Origin: an uncultured Acidimicrobiales bacterium
GTDB taxonomy: Bacteria > Actinomycetota > Acidimicrobiia > Acidimicrobiales > SZUA-35
Assembly (NCBI GenBank): GCA_937922805.1
Contig: CALAJV010000010.1
Coordinates: forward strand, 310,001 to 374,000
Direction of reading: 5' to 3'
Length of the DNA: 64,000 bases
This document shows positions 49,792 to 58,981 of the stretch, in pieces; position 1 is the first letter of the stretch, and every line of letters starts with the position of its first letter. The notes beneath the pieces were generated by a model, which had not been told where the DNA came from, searched no databases, and saw nothing but the letters and a program-made list of their open reading frames with translations. Both the position numbers and the translations under genes were made by a program.

Positions 49792-51345
49792 ATGACCCGA
49801 ATGGGGTTTTTGCTTGACAGTGATAGCTGCATTGGTTGCCACGCTTGCACTGTTGCGTGCAAGAGCGAGCACGATGTTCCACTAGGGGTTAATCGAACCT
49901 GGGTTAAGTACATAGAAACCGGTACCTTTCCCGACGTTGCTCGCAAGTTCAACGTGATGCGGTGCAATCAATGCGACGACGCTCCGTGTATGACGATCTG
50001 TCCAACCTCAGCGTTGTTTAGGGCCGATAACGGTGTCGTCGATTTCCAAGACGATGATTGCATTGGCTGCAAGTCATGCATGAACGCCTGTCCTTATGAT
50101 GCTCTGTATATCAACCCTGAAACGAACACTGCTCACAAGTGCAACATGTGCAATCATCGGCTCGAGGTCGGGCTTGAGCCTTCATGCCAGATCGTGTGTC
50201 CGACTGAAGCGATCAAAATCGGTGACCTTGATGATCCGACAAGCGAAATCAGTCGAATAATCGCCCGTGACGATGTGGCCGTTCGAGCGCCAGAGCAAAA
50301 CACAAAACCGAAGGTTTACTATCGAGGTGCTGACCAAGCGTCGCTCGACCCAACTCTTACCGCCATTGCCAACGACGGCATGATTTGGGCCGACACGCTG
50401 AGAGACCCGAACGGCACCAGACATCCGACCGTCCCGGTTCAACTCGGCAATAAGCCGACCGACGAAGCGGGGGTCGTGGCCCGAACCACCTACACAACTT
50501 CGCATACCATGACGTGGAAGGAGAAGGTCTCCGGATACCTCGTCACGAAGGCAGTTTCGGCCGGAGTGATGTTGGTAGCGGCATTACTTGTTCTTATGGG
50601 ACACAGCGATGCTCGTGCCGCAGTCGGGATTATGCCTCCGGTAGTTGCCGGTGCGTTTCTTGCCGTGACTGGCGCACTCCTCGTAGCTGACCTAAAGCAA
50701 CCTGGCCGTTTCTATTATCTGTTGACTAAAGGAAACTGGTCGTCATGGTTGGTTAAGGGCGCGTATGTCCTTATGGCGTTCGGTGTTGTATGTGCCCTAT
50801 GGTTCCTAGGTGGAATTGTCGAATCGTCGACGCTGCTCAAAATTCTCGCTGTTCCTGCCGTGGTCGCAGCGATGGGCACGGCTGGATACACCGCGTTTCT
50901 CTTCGGTCAATGCGAAGGTAGAGATCTATGGCAAACGCCTTTGCTGTTACCGGTTCTGCTGGCCCAGGCTGTAACCGCCGGTGGCGCTGCCTTTGCTATT
51001 GCTGATCTGTTCATGGAGATTCCAGCGCCTGGCGCTATCCGGTGGGTTCTTCTAGGCGGCGTTCTTGCTACCGGCGCCCTAATCGCCATCGAACTGTTCT
51101 CCCGAGGGTCGAGGCATGTTGAGCTAGCTATCCACGCTATGACAAAAGGGCAGTACGCTCAGCAATTTTGGTTCGGCGGAATCCTGCTCGGCCTAGTAGT
51201 GCCTGCCGCTCTGGTTGTCGCGGCCATGGTTATTGGGTCGGCGGGCACAATTTTGGCCGCCATTGCTGGTGTCGCATCCCTGATCGGAATGTTCGCATAC
51301 GAAGACTGCTTTGTCCGAGCTGGCCAATCAGTCCCGCTGTCCTAG
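49792..51345 (+). CDS. DmsB-type four-cluster ferredoxin fused to NrfD-like membrane subunit
   Basis: A 517-residue fusion. The first 190 residues carry sixteen cysteines in four groups (CIGCHACTVAC; CNQCDDAPCMTIC; CIGCKSCMNAC; CNMC...CQIVC), enough for four [4Fe-4S] clusters as in DmsB/PhsB. Residues 235-517 form about eight membrane helices of the NrfD/PsrC type (VTKAVSAGVMLVAALLVLMG; AGAFLAVTGALLVADLKQPG), the quinone-reacting anchor. The two parts are usually separate genes. The molybdenum subunit is next, with only a 13-bp tandem repeat between. The protein passes electrons between the quinone pool and the Mo site. Confidence 0.9.
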   Translation: MTRMGFLLDSDSCIGCHACTVACKSEHDVPLGVNRTWVKYIETGTFPDVARKFNVMRCNQCDDAPCMTICPTSALFRADNGVVDFQDDDCIGCKSCMNACPYDALYINPETNTAHKCNMCNHRLEVGLEPSCQIVCPTEAIKIGDLDDPTSEISRIIARDDVAVRAPEQNTKPKVYYRGADQASLDPTLTAIANDGMIWADTLRDPNGTRHPTVPVQLGNKPTDEAGVVARTTYTTSHTMTWKEKVSGYLVTKAVSAGVMLVAALLVLMGHSDARAAVGIMPPVVAGAFLAVTGALLVADLKQPGRFYYLLTKGNWSSWLVKGAYVLMAFGVVCALWFLGGIVESSTLLKILAVPAVVAAMGTAGYTAFLFGQCEGRDLWQTPLLLPVLLAQAVTAGGAAFAIADLFMEIPAPGAIRWVLLGGVLATGALIAIELFSRGSRHVELAIHAMTKGQYAQQFWFGGILLGLVVPAALVVAAMVIGSAGTILAAIAGVASLIGMFAYEDCFVRAGQSVPLS

Positions 51346-51435
51346 CTGTCGTTGTTTGCTGTCGTTGTTTGCTGTCGTTGTTTGCTGTCGTTGTTTGCTG
51401 TCGTTGTTAGCTGTCGTTGTTAGCTGTCGTTGTTA
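51345..51435 (+). repeat. Seven tandem copies of a 13-bp unit between two operon genes
   Basis: GCTGTCGTTGTTT is repeated at 51345, 51358, 51371, 51384, 51397, 51410 and 51423, without interruption. The last three copies end in A instead of T. The array begins on the last base of the upstream stop codon and fills nearly the whole intercistronic gap; the GTG of the next gene follows 15 nt later. Confidence 0.95.
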
Positions 51436-51450
51436 GAAAGAAGTGAATTT

Positions 51451-54297
51451 GTGACTGAACTTTCGAACTACCCGCCTCACGATCAATGGCATAACTGGAC
51501 TGAGCTTGATGCCAAAGCGTGGCCGGAAAAAAAGGAACGCAACTACACACTTGTTCCCACCACGTGTTTCAACTGCGAAGCCGGATGTGGCCTGGTCGCA
51601 TACTTTGATCAAGAAACCGGCGACATCGCAAAGATAGAAGGTAACCCCGAGCATCCGGGTAGTCGAGGTCGCAACTGCGCCAAAGGGCCAGCCACGCTAA
51701 ACCAGGTTTATGATCCCGAGCGGGTCATGTACCCGATGAAGCGAGTCGGCAAGCGGGGTTCGGGCCAATGGGAGCGAATCACCTGGGATCAGGCCTTGAG
51801 CGAAGTCGGCGACAAGATCCGGACAGCGTTCGAACAAGACCGCCGCAACTCGGTGATGTATCACGTAGGTCGGCCTGGTGAAGATGGGTACGCCAACCGG
51901 GTTCTTCAAGCGTGGGGCGTTGATGGTCACAACAGCCATACCAATATTTGTTCGTCGAATGCTCGCATCGGGTACCAGAGTTGGATGGGCCACGATCGAC
52001 CAAGCGCTGATTTTGCCAACGCCAAGGTCATCTTCTTAATCTCGGCTCACCTCGAATCAGGGCACTACTTCAACCCCCATGCGCAGCGAATTATCGAGGC
52101 CCAGGGGAATGGGGCAAAAATCATCGCCGTGGATCCACGTCTGTCCAACACCGGGGCCAAGGCCGACTTTTGGCTGCCAACCTGGCCCGGAACCGAACCG
52201 TTCCTCATGCTTTCGATAGCACGGCTGCTCATTGAGTCAGAAACGTGGAACGCCGAGTTCATGCAACGCTGGACGAACTGGGAAACTTATCTCAAGAACA
52301 AACACCCGGAACGTCCCGTTAGCTGGGATCAGGTCCGACCCGCGCTGCTGGACGAGTACGCCGAGTACACCCCGGAAGCAGCGGAGCAGAAAACTGGCAT
52401 CGAAGCGGGAACGATAAGGGAGATCGCCGAATTAATTGGCGCCCACCCTACAAAATTCGCCTCCCACAACTGGCGGGCCGCCGGTGCTGGAAATATGGGT
52501 GGGTGGCAAGTGGCTCGATGCTTGTTCTTCTTAAACGTGCTGACTGGGTCGGTAGCGACGAAAGGCGGAACCGCCGGCAACGGAATGAACAAGTTCGCAC
52601 CGGCGCAACCGATGGGCGCCCCCAAGCTCACCAGCTGGAACGAGCTTGAGTGGCCCAAAGAGTATCCGCTGTCGTATCACGAGATGTCGATTTTGCTCCC
52701 TCACTTCCTCAACGAGGGTCGGGGCACGCTGGATGTGTACTTCTCCCGGGTCTACAACCCGATTTGGACTAACCCGGACGGGTTCACATGGATGGAAGCT
52801 CTACAAGACGAAGAGAAAGTTAAATGCCACGTAGCCTTGACGCCGACGTGGTCAGAGACTTCTTGGTTCGCTGACTACGTGTTACCCATGGGAGTTTCTA
52901 CCGAACGCCACGACGTCCACAGCTACGAAACCCACGCCGGTCGCTGGATCGGGTTTCGTCAATCGGTCTTTCGGCGATACGCCGAGATCAGCAAGGGCGG
53001 CGCCCTTGGCCCAGACGCCCGCAGTTACGACTACAACCCTGGTGAAGTATGGGAAGAAAACGAATTCTGGATCGATCTGTCGTGGAAGATTGATCCCGAT
53101 GGAGCGCTCGGCATTCGGAAATGGTTCGAATCGGTTGATCACCCTGGAAAGCCGGTCACGATTGACGAGTACTACTCCGAGATGTTCTCCGAGAATGTTC
53201 CCGGATTAGCCGAAGCAGCGGCCGACGCCGGCCAGACCCCGCTCGAATACATGCGTGATCGCTCGGCCTTTGGCGTGCCCACGGACCCGTATGAGCCCTA
53301 CGAGCGAGCAGTGGACGCTTCCGAAACCGATGGATGTGTACTTGACGACGACGGTGTTTATCGCAAACCAGGAACATCGGGTGCGTGGTCGGGAGACCTG
53401 GCTGACCTCAGTGACGTCACCTTAGCCAAATTAGGCGACGGGTCTCCTGCGGTTTCCATTGACGGCGAAGCCAAAGAGGGCTTCCCGACTCCATCGAAAA
53501 AGTTGGAACTGTTCTCGACTACTCTGGCCGAATGGGGCTGGCCAGAGTACGCCACTCCGAAATGGATCCCGAGCCACGTCCATTGGGAAGATCTGGACAT
53601 GGCCGGGAATGAGCGAATTCTGCTGCCCACGTTTCGAATCCCGACGCTAATTCACACCCGTTCTGCCAACTCGAAGTGGCTAAATGAAATCAGCCACCGG
53701 CATCCGCTGTGGATTCACCCACAGGACGCCGAGAAGCTCGAAATAGAAGAGAACGGACTGGTTCGGATATCCACCAGGATCGGACACTTCGTAATTTCGG
53801 CGTGGCGAACTGAGGGGATACGCCCCGGTGTTGTCGCCGCGTCACACCATATGGGTCGATGGCGGCTGGAAGAAGACAAAGCTCGGTCCTGGGGCGCCGG
53901 TAAGGCAGCAATAACTAGCGAATCAAATGCCGATGGCAATGGCAGCACCTGGAAGTTGAAACGAGAGCACGGAAACGAACCGTACGAATCTGGTGACAGC
54001 GACACCAACCGTATTTGGTGGAACGACACTGGGGTGCACCAAAACGCCACTTTTTGTGTCCAGCCCGACCCTATTTCTGGGATGCAGTGCTGGCACCAGA
54101 GAGTTCGGGTTGGGCCAGCTCAACCTGGTGACGAGTATGGGGACGTGGTAGTCGATACGGCGAAATCCCGCGAGGCTTATCTTGACTGGCTATCAAAAAC
54201 CAGACCAGCAGGTACAAATGACACCGGCCTCCGCCGACCGTTGTGGTACGCTCGACCGTTGAAGCCAACCGCTGATGCGTACCGATTGCCGCAATAG
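51451..54297 (+). CDS. Molybdopterin (bis-MGD) oxidoreductase catalytic subunit
   Basis: A 948-residue enzyme of the DMSO-reductase superfamily. CFNCEAGCG with Cys39, Cys42, Cys46 and a later Cys76 (RNCAKG) binds a [4Fe-4S] cluster. The Mo-cofactor regions include NICSSNARIGYQSWMG, KIIAVDPRLSNTGAKAD and RIGHFVISAWRTEGIRPGVV. There is no twin-arginine signal at the N-terminus, so the enzyme probably faces the cytoplasm. Partner is the DmsB-NrfD fusion upstream. The substrate cannot be assigned: sulfite, thiosulfate, tetrathionate and formate-type members share this layout. GTG 51451 is taken as start (TELSNYPPHDQW); a TTG at 51430 lies inside the repeat. Confidence 0.9.
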   Translation: MTELSNYPPHDQWHNWTELDAKAWPEKKERNYTLVPTTCFNCEAGCGLVAYFDQETGDIAKIEGNPEHPGSRGRNCAKGPATLNQVYDPERVMYPMKRVGKRGSGQWERITWDQALSEVGDKIRTAFEQDRRNSVMYHVGRPGEDGYANRVLQAWGVDGHNSHTNICSSNARIGYQSWMGHDRPSADFANAKVIFLISAHLESGHYFNPHAQRIIEAQGNGAKIIAVDPRLSNTGAKADFWLPTWPGTEPFLMLSIARLLIESETWNAEFMQRWTNWETYLKNKHPERPVSWDQVRPALLDEYAEYTPEAAEQKTGIEAGTIREIAELIGAHPTKFASHNWRAAGAGNMGGWQVARCLFFLNVLTGSVATKGGTAGNGMNKFAPAQPMGAPKLTSWNELEWPKEYPLSYHEMSILLPHFLNEGRGTLDVYFSRVYNPIWTNPDGFTWMEALQDEEKVKCHVALTPTWSETSWFADYVLPMGVSTERHDVHSYETHAGRWIGFRQSVFRRYAEISKGGALGPDARSYDYNPGEVWEENEFWIDLSWKIDPDGALGIRKWFESVDHPGKPVTIDEYYSEMFSENVPGLAEAAADAGQTPLEYMRDRSAFGVPTDPYEPYERAVDASETDGCVLDDDGVYRKPGTSGAWSGDLADLSDVTLAKLGDGSPAVSIDGEAKEGFPTPSKKLELFSTTLAEWGWPEYATPKWIPSHVHWEDLDMAGNERILLPTFRIPTLIHTRSANSKWLNEISHRHPLWIHPQDAEKLEIEENGLVRISTRIGHFVISAWRTEGIRPGVVAASHHMGRWRLEEDKARSWGAGKAAITSESNADGNGSTWKLKREHGNEPYESGDSDTNRIWWNDTGVHQNATFCVQPDPISGMQCWHQRVRVGPAQPGDEYGDVVVDTAKSREAYLDWLSKTRPAGTNDTGLRRPLWYARPLKPTADAYRLPQ

Positions 54298-54324
54298 TCG
54301 AAAGTAACGATTGAAGGTTGAGTC

Positions 54325-55356
54325 TTGAAGATCGGCATTGCAACGCTGCCTACCACTCGGGCTGCCGTTGACTTTGTCGTCGAGGCCGAGCGGCTAGGCG
54401 TTGACTCGGTCTGGGTGCCCGAATTTTGGAGCTACGACGCCCTGACCCCGATTGGCGCGCTAGCTATTGCTACCGAACGAGTTCAGCTCGGCACCGGAAT
54501 CGTTCAGCTAGGGAGTCGTTCGCCTGCAGTTCTAGCGATGTCGGCCATGTCACTCCAAGACCTATCCGACGGAAGATTCACTCTTGGCATCGGAACTAGT
54601 GGGCCTCAAGTAATGGAGGGTTGGCATGGTGTCCCGTTTAGCCGCCCCATACAAAGAACCAGGGAAACGATCGAGATTATTCGCCAAGTCACGTCAGGGG
54701 AACGAGTGGCCCTTGATGGGGAGATCTATCAACTTCCACTTCCTGGTGGCGAAGGAAAGTCTCTCCGTTCGGCGGCTCGCCCATGCCATGTGCCGATTTA
54801 CATCGCCTCGCTTGGTCCAGCCAATTTGCGGTTGACTGGTGAGCTTGCTGACGGCTGGATCGGCAATTCGTTTTTCTGTGATACCGCTGACGCCTTTTTT
54901 GATGAGATAGAGAGCGGAGCCAGGAGAACTAAGCGTTCAATCGATGACGTCGACCTGACCGTTTCGGTTTCGTGTGAGATTACTGATGACGTCGAAGAGG
55001 CGGGGCGACGTCATGCTGCCGGTTACGCCTTTACCTTCGGGGCCATGGGCTCGGCGTCGGTCAACTTCTATAACAACGCCTTTGCTCGGCAAGGTTTCAC
55101 TGATGATGTTGCCGAAGTCCAACGATTGTGGCTCAGCGGAGACCGAGAGGCTGCCGCGGCCCGAGTTCCGATTGAAATTGGCTTGGAGACGAACCTAATC
55201 GGGCCGCCAGACGAGATTCGTCGACGACTTCGCCAGTATCGCTCCTGTGGCGTCAATGGCCTCCGAGTGAACTTGTCGGGAGAGACGATCGACGACCAGC
55301 TTGGCTGTCTTGGTCAGCTACTTGAGTTAGCAGCAGAGATCAGCAGCGAGGAATAG
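54325..55356 (+). CDS. LLM-class (luciferase-like) F420-dependent oxidoreductase
   Basis: A 343-residue (beta/alpha)8-barrel protein of the luciferase-like monooxygenase class. EAERLGVDSVWVPEFWSYDA, QLGTGIVQLGSRSPAVLAMS and LSDGRFTLGIGTSGPQVMEG are the typical cofactor segments of F420-using actinobacterial members such as MER-like enzymes. Whether it uses F420 or FMN is not proven here. The TTG start at 54325 begins the family N-terminus (MKIGIATLP) and has GAAGG upstream. It lies 27 bp after the molybdenum subunit gene and may be read through from it. Confidence 0.88.
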   Translation: MKIGIATLPTTRAAVDFVVEAERLGVDSVWVPEFWSYDALTPIGALAIATERVQLGTGIVQLGSRSPAVLAMSAMSLQDLSDGRFTLGIGTSGPQVMEGWHGVPFSRPIQRTRETIEIIRQVTSGERVALDGEIYQLPLPGGEGKSLRSAARPCHVPIYIASLGPANLRLTGELADGWIGNSFFCDTADAFFDEIESGARRTKRSIDDVDLTVSVSCEITDDVEEAGRRHAAGYAFTFGAMGSASVNFYNNAFARQGFTDDVAEVQRLWLSGDREAAAARVPIEIGLETNLIGPPDEIRRRLRQYRSCGVNGLRVNLSGETIDDQLGCLGQLLELAAEISSEE

Positions 55357-55364
55357 TTCGTGAC

Positions 55365-56213
55365 CTAGTTCTTCTGGCCGATGAAGGGCAGATCGGGTGT
55401 GCGTTTCCGGGCTAGGCGAAGCCAATACTTGAATGGATAGAGGAACAGCCCTATCGGTCCGGGGCTTGGTTCGGCCAACCCGACTTCGGTCTCGCACGGC
55501 CCCGGGTTGTAGTATGTGCCGAAGACAAGGTCTAGAAAAGAAAAGACGTTGGCGAAATTTTTGTCGTAGGCGGCCGGAAGGGTTGAATGATGCCACCGAT
55601 GCCAGTTTGGCGAGGCGATAATTTTGGCTGCCGGCCCATGGTTCCAACCAAGATTACAGTGGACGTAGCGATTGTGGAGGTAAGCGATGACAGCGGCCGC
55701 AATCAAATAGGAGAGCGGGAAACCAATCCACCCAAGTCCGACGAAATAGCCAGCCGCCATGATCGACCGTTCAAGGAAGTGGACCCGGAACGCCGACATC
55801 CAAGTTAGCCTCGGGTCGGTGTGATGCACCGCATGGACGCCCCACAATATGGAGCGGTGCATGAGTCGGTGCGTCCAGTAGTCAACGAAATCGATCAACA
55901 ACACGGCGGCTAGTACGCCGACCGGCCATGGTAAGCCTTCCCATATCTGAGTTGAGAGATGGGGGAGGCCAATGGAGCTCCACGGCGCGACAGATAAGTC
56001 AACTTCGAACAAGATGATGGTGGCGATTAAGCCATTTCCGATGGTGAGGGCCAACGTGACCGTCACGCTACGGAGAGTCTCATCGGACAGAACCAAACCT
56101 CTCCACCCTCGCCGAATGACCAAAAGAGCACCGAAGAGTATCGTCGGTACGAAAAATTGCGCCGGATTAGACCCTTGGAAGGTCTGTAGGGCATTCAAAA
56201 GCCAAGTGGGCAC
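55365..56213 (-). CDS. Sterol desaturase / fatty acid hydroxylase family protein
   Basis: A 282-residue membrane di-iron hydroxylase. Histidine clusters HRLMHR, HAVHH, then HNRYVH and WHRWHH are spaced as in the ERG3/FA-hydroxylase superfamily. Four or five hydrophobic helices lie around them. Substrate may be a lipid or carotenoid; nothing nearby decides. The stop codon is 8 bp from the end of the convergent LLM gene. Upstream on the same strand is a methyltransferase-like gene, 36 bp away, so the two may form an operon. Confidence 0.9.
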   Translation of the reverse strand: MPTWLLNALQTFQGSNPAQFFVPTILFGALLVIRRGWRGLVLSDETLRSVTVTLALTIGNGLIATIILFEVDLSVAPWSSIGLPHLSTQIWEGLPWPVGVLAAVLLIDFVDYWTHRLMHRSILWGVHAVHHTDPRLTWMSAFRVHFLERSIMAAGYFVGLGWIGFPLSYLIAAAVIAYLHNRYVHCNLGWNHGPAAKIIASPNWHRWHHSTLPAAYDKNFANVFSFLDLVFGTYYNPGPCETEVGLAEPSPGPIGLFLYPFKYWLRLARKRTPDLPFIGQKN

Positions 56214-56249
56214 GGCACTGTTTTCGACAGTGACGGCATCTAACTTGAT

Positions 56250-57374
56250 TTAGTGCTTCCTAACTACGAACGTTTCATCGTTGAACCACAGGCCGCCACG
56301 GTCTTGCAACACCTGCGATGTGGCATCGAGATACTTGCCGTCGAGAGTAGCTTGCTCGACTCGGTCATCTTCGATTTGGGCAACGTATATGGCGGCATTC
56401 CATGCCGCGAACAACGTTGACGTCCCGATCTGATTGCCGATTTCTGTTGGCAGCGTATGCATTCGGTAGGTCAAGTCAGACATATGATCAGGCATGGCCA
56501 GTAAGTCGTAGCACGATGCCTCCGATCCGAGTTCAACTCGGAGGACGTCGAGAAGTTCGCGACGGCTAACTGGGAACGGTTCTTCGTCGGGCCAAACTCG
56601 GTGAACGATTTCTAGACCGGGATCACCCCCCTTTGATTGAATGCCGAGGAGTACACCCCCGCTTCGCAGTGCCTTCGTGAGAGGGCTAAGAATGCGTTTT
56701 ACTTTGAACTCGGCTGACATGCGCGATCGCCACGGCTGCGATGCAAGGACCAGGTCGAAGTCGGCGGTTGGGTTGTCGGGATCCGGAACGATCGCATCGA
56801 GTGCGAACCTCTGATCGGCTCGATGAATAACTAGGGCAGTGGGCGTAACGTACAGGGGGTTGCCCGTCTTTTCGCTGGCTCGGACGGCCCAGTGCTCGGA
56901 AAGGAACTCGTTCAGTTGACGAAGTTGATCGCCGTAGCCGTGAGCAGTGTCGCCCTCCAGCCCGACGGTATGAAAGACCATTCGTTCCTGTTTGTCTGCC
57001 GTCGACGGCCGCAACCAGGGAGATTCCGGGTAGTTGAGGTTAGTGAGAACAACAACGGTTTGGGGGTGTTCAATGAATCGGTCCGGCAGCTTCTCTAGAG
57101 TTAGTCGCGTATCCTCAAGGCTGATTTCTTTGCCCACAATGTAGAACGGCAACGTCGGGTAACGCGCATGCATTGCACTCAATAGGTGAGTTAGAACGGT
57201 GCCGTCACCGACCCCAGCATCGAACAACCTTAGGGCCGGTGGTTGCGGGTTCAGCGAATCAAGCTCTTTGGCCGCCCGTTCGGCCACACTCCACTTTTCA
57301 TCGCAGGTGTTCACAAAGGTCAGGTATTTTTGTCGATTGTCGTAGAATCGATACGTCCGCGCGTCAGTACCCAT
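56250..57374 (-). CDS. Methyltransferase-fold protein of unknown specificity
   Basis: A 374-residue protein with an apparent SAM-binding motif I LRLFDAGVGDGTVLTHLLSA near residue 50, and FDLVLASQPWRSRMS where motif IV would lie. HTVGLEGDTAHGYGDQLRQL and LSPLTKALRSGGVLLGIQSK are compatible with a Rossmann methyltransferase. The C-terminal 120 residues (MPDHMSDLTYRMHTLPTEIG) match nothing I know. The start is ATG 57374. It is divergent from the Flp pilin operon and precedes the desaturase-like gene, so it could act on the same lipid or a small molecule. Confidence 0.7.
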   Translation of the reverse strand: MGTDARTYRFYDNRQKYLTFVNTCDEKWSVAERAAKELDSLNPQPPALRLFDAGVGDGTVLTHLLSAMHARYPTLPFYIVGKEISLEDTRLTLEKLPDRFIEHPQTVVVLTNLNYPESPWLRPSTADKQERMVFHTVGLEGDTAHGYGDQLRQLNEFLSEHWAVRASEKTGNPLYVTPTALVIHRADQRFALDAIVPDPDNPTADFDLVLASQPWRSRMSAEFKVKRILSPLTKALRSGGVLLGIQSKGGDPGLEIVHRVWPDEEPFPVSRRELLDVLRVELGSEASCYDLLAMPDHMSDLTYRMHTLPTEIGNQIGTSTLFAAWNAAIYVAQIEDDRVEQATLDGKYLDATSQVLQDRGGLWFNDETFVVRKH

Positions 57375-57482
57375 CGGACCAGTCTGCCAGCTTGGGCGTT
57401 GAATCGACCAGCTGGCTCACAACAGATAGGTAAACGGGCCCAGCAAGTTAAGCTCGCTAACCACTATGCCGACAATTCGTGC

Positions 57483-57722
57483 ATGGACTGTAGTCGAGAA
57501 CCCTGCGACGAGGGCGCTAACGAAAACGAGCGAGGCGCGACGCTTGTCGAGTATGCCTTGATAACCGCATTGTTTGTGGGCGCTAGCCTCGGCGCTCTCA
57601 GCTATTTGACTCGAGAATCGGGCGATTACCTAGTCGAAACCGGCAGCAGTATCTCCGAACCACGCGAACATATCGCCGACATGGACCCTGACCTGCCTGA
57701 CCCTCCGGCGTGGGTGCCGTAA
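57483..57722 (+). CDS. Flp-family type IVb pilin-like protein
   Basis: A 79-residue prepilin. NERGATLVEYALITALFVGA contains the class-IVb cleavage pattern: Gly before the cut, Glu at position 5 and a Tyr after it, followed by a hydrophobic helix. The C-terminal tail is acidic and Pro-rich (DMDPDLPDPPAWVP). The leader is long (21 residues) and holds two Cys. It starts a four-gene pseudopilin operon with two TadE-like proteins and one TadG-like protein. The assembly ATPase and platform genes are not in the window. Confidence 0.85.
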   Translation: MDCSREPCDEGANENERGATLVEYALITALFVGASLGALSYLTRESGDYLVETGSSISEPREHIADMDPDLPDPPAWVP

Positions 57723-57822
57723 CCGGGTGCTGACGCGACGCTGTAAGAATCCAGGTTTAGAGACCGCAGTCAATTCTACCCAATGCCTAAATTCAGCCGA
57801 AACTACCGTCGATAGATCGACT

Positions 57823-58410
57823 ATGGCCCGTAGTCGGAACCGCAGAAACGAAAGAGGCGCGTCGCTTGTCGAAGCAGCGCTAATCGCTCCACTGTTTTTG
57901 CTGATCATCTTCTTTATCCTTGAGATGGGTTTGGTATTCCGAAACTCACTCACCACCGACAACGCCAGCCGAGAAGGCGCCCGTGCTGCGAGCGCTAAGG
58001 GCAACGAGTCCGACGCAGACTATTTCGTCCTCCGGACCGTTCAGCACGGTCTAGAAGCAATGGGCCTCGAAGAGGTCGAGTACGTGGTTGTGTTCGAAGC
58101 AAGCGGACCGAACAGTTCGCTACCAGATGCCTGCAAGACCGGCTCAGTCAGCAACCTTTGCAACCACTACACCGTTTCCGACTTCTTTGCTGAACTTGAT
58201 GATGCCGCCGGAAACGACACCGGTAACTTCCGGTGCGGAACCAGGGACTCAAGCTGGTGCCCGACAACTCGCGAGACGAGTCTTTCGGCCGGCACCGACT
58301 ACATCGGGGTACATGTGGCTACCAAGCACGAGTACGTTACCGGGATGTTTGGCTCCGGTATGACCTTGGGAGAAACGACGATCTTGAAGGTCGAGCCCGA
58401 TGAAGACTAA
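57823..58410 (+). CDS. TadE-like pseudopilin
   Basis: A 195-residue protein with a basic start and NERGASLVEAALIAPLFLLI, the TadE-type cleavage and helix motif. RNSLTTDNASREGARAA is the conserved stretch after the helix. The exported part holds four Cys, probably in disulfides (DACKTG, NLCNHY, FRCGT, SWCPT). ATG 57823 was chosen because the motif follows within 10 residues; an upstream in-frame start lies only 4 bp after the pilin gene. It overlaps the next gene by 11 bp. Confidence 0.88.
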   Translation: MARSRNRRNERGASLVEAALIAPLFLLIIFFILEMGLVFRNSLTTDNASREGARAASAKGNESDADYFVLRTVQHGLEAMGLEEVEYVVVFEASGPNSSLPDACKTGSVSNLCNHYTVSDFFAELDDAAGNDTGNFRCGTRDSSWCPTTRETSLSAGTDYIGVHVATKHEYVTGMFGSGMTLGETTILKVEPDED

Positions 58411-58981
58411 ACCAATGTGCCACCATCACAGCGGCGCCGACAACGAGCGGGGCGCGGCCTTGGTCGAGTTCGCCCTCGTCGCCACCTTCCTACTCCTTCT
58501 TTGTTTCGGCATTTTCGAAATGGGGACGGCCTGGTCGAAGAGTCAGCTTGTTACTCAGGCCGCTCGATCTGGGGCCCGGTCCGGGAGCCAGACTGGTCAA
58601 AATATTGCCAGCGACGAAGCCATCGTACAATCGGTTGAGGCTGCCCTAGGCAACTCGGGAACCAACCTCGAGCGTATTGTCATCTATAAGGCCACCGATC
58701 CGAATGGTGCCATGCCGGCTGGATGCGAGACAGCTGTCTACCCCGGAGTAGCCGGGCTATGCAGCGTCTACGATTCTAGCCACTACGCAAACTACGGAGC
58801 TTGGGTCAACGGGTCGTGGCCGCCCGGTTCCCGAGCCAACGAACTGAACGCGGCTGACTTTGTTGCGGTGCGAGTTGAGATCAAGGAGCCAATGCAAACT
58901 GGCTTTTTCGGAAATGGCACCTTCGACATTAACGACACCGCGATTATGCGCATCGAGCCCGACGCTGGGAGCAGTCCGTGA
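58400..58981 (+). CDS. Second TadE-like pseudopilin
   Basis: A 193-residue paralogue of the preceding protein. The leader contains CHHHSGADNERGAALVEFAL, with the same cleavage site and Glu at position 5, and then QAARSGARSGSQTGQNI. It carries two Cys in the exported domain (GCETAV, GLCSVY). The leader also has three consecutive His and a Cys, which is unusual. It overlaps the TadE gene upstream by 11 bp and the TadG gene downstream by GTGA (58978-58981), so the three are translationally coupled. Confidence 0.86.
   Translation: MKTKPMCHHHSGADNERGAALVEFALVATFLLLLCFGIFEMGTAWSKSQLVTQAARSGARSGSQTGQNIASDEAIVQSVEAALGNSGTNLERIVIYKATDPNGAMPAGCETAVYPGVAGLCSVYDSSHYANYGAWVNGSWPPGSRANELNAADFVAVRVEIKEPMQTGFFGNGTFDINDTAIMRIEPDAGSSP

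Noticed and set aside
49792..54297. Naming the molybdoenzyme as sulfite dehydrogenase SoeABC
   Set aside because: The layout is shared by several enzyme types, and no substrate-specific residue could be identified by eye.
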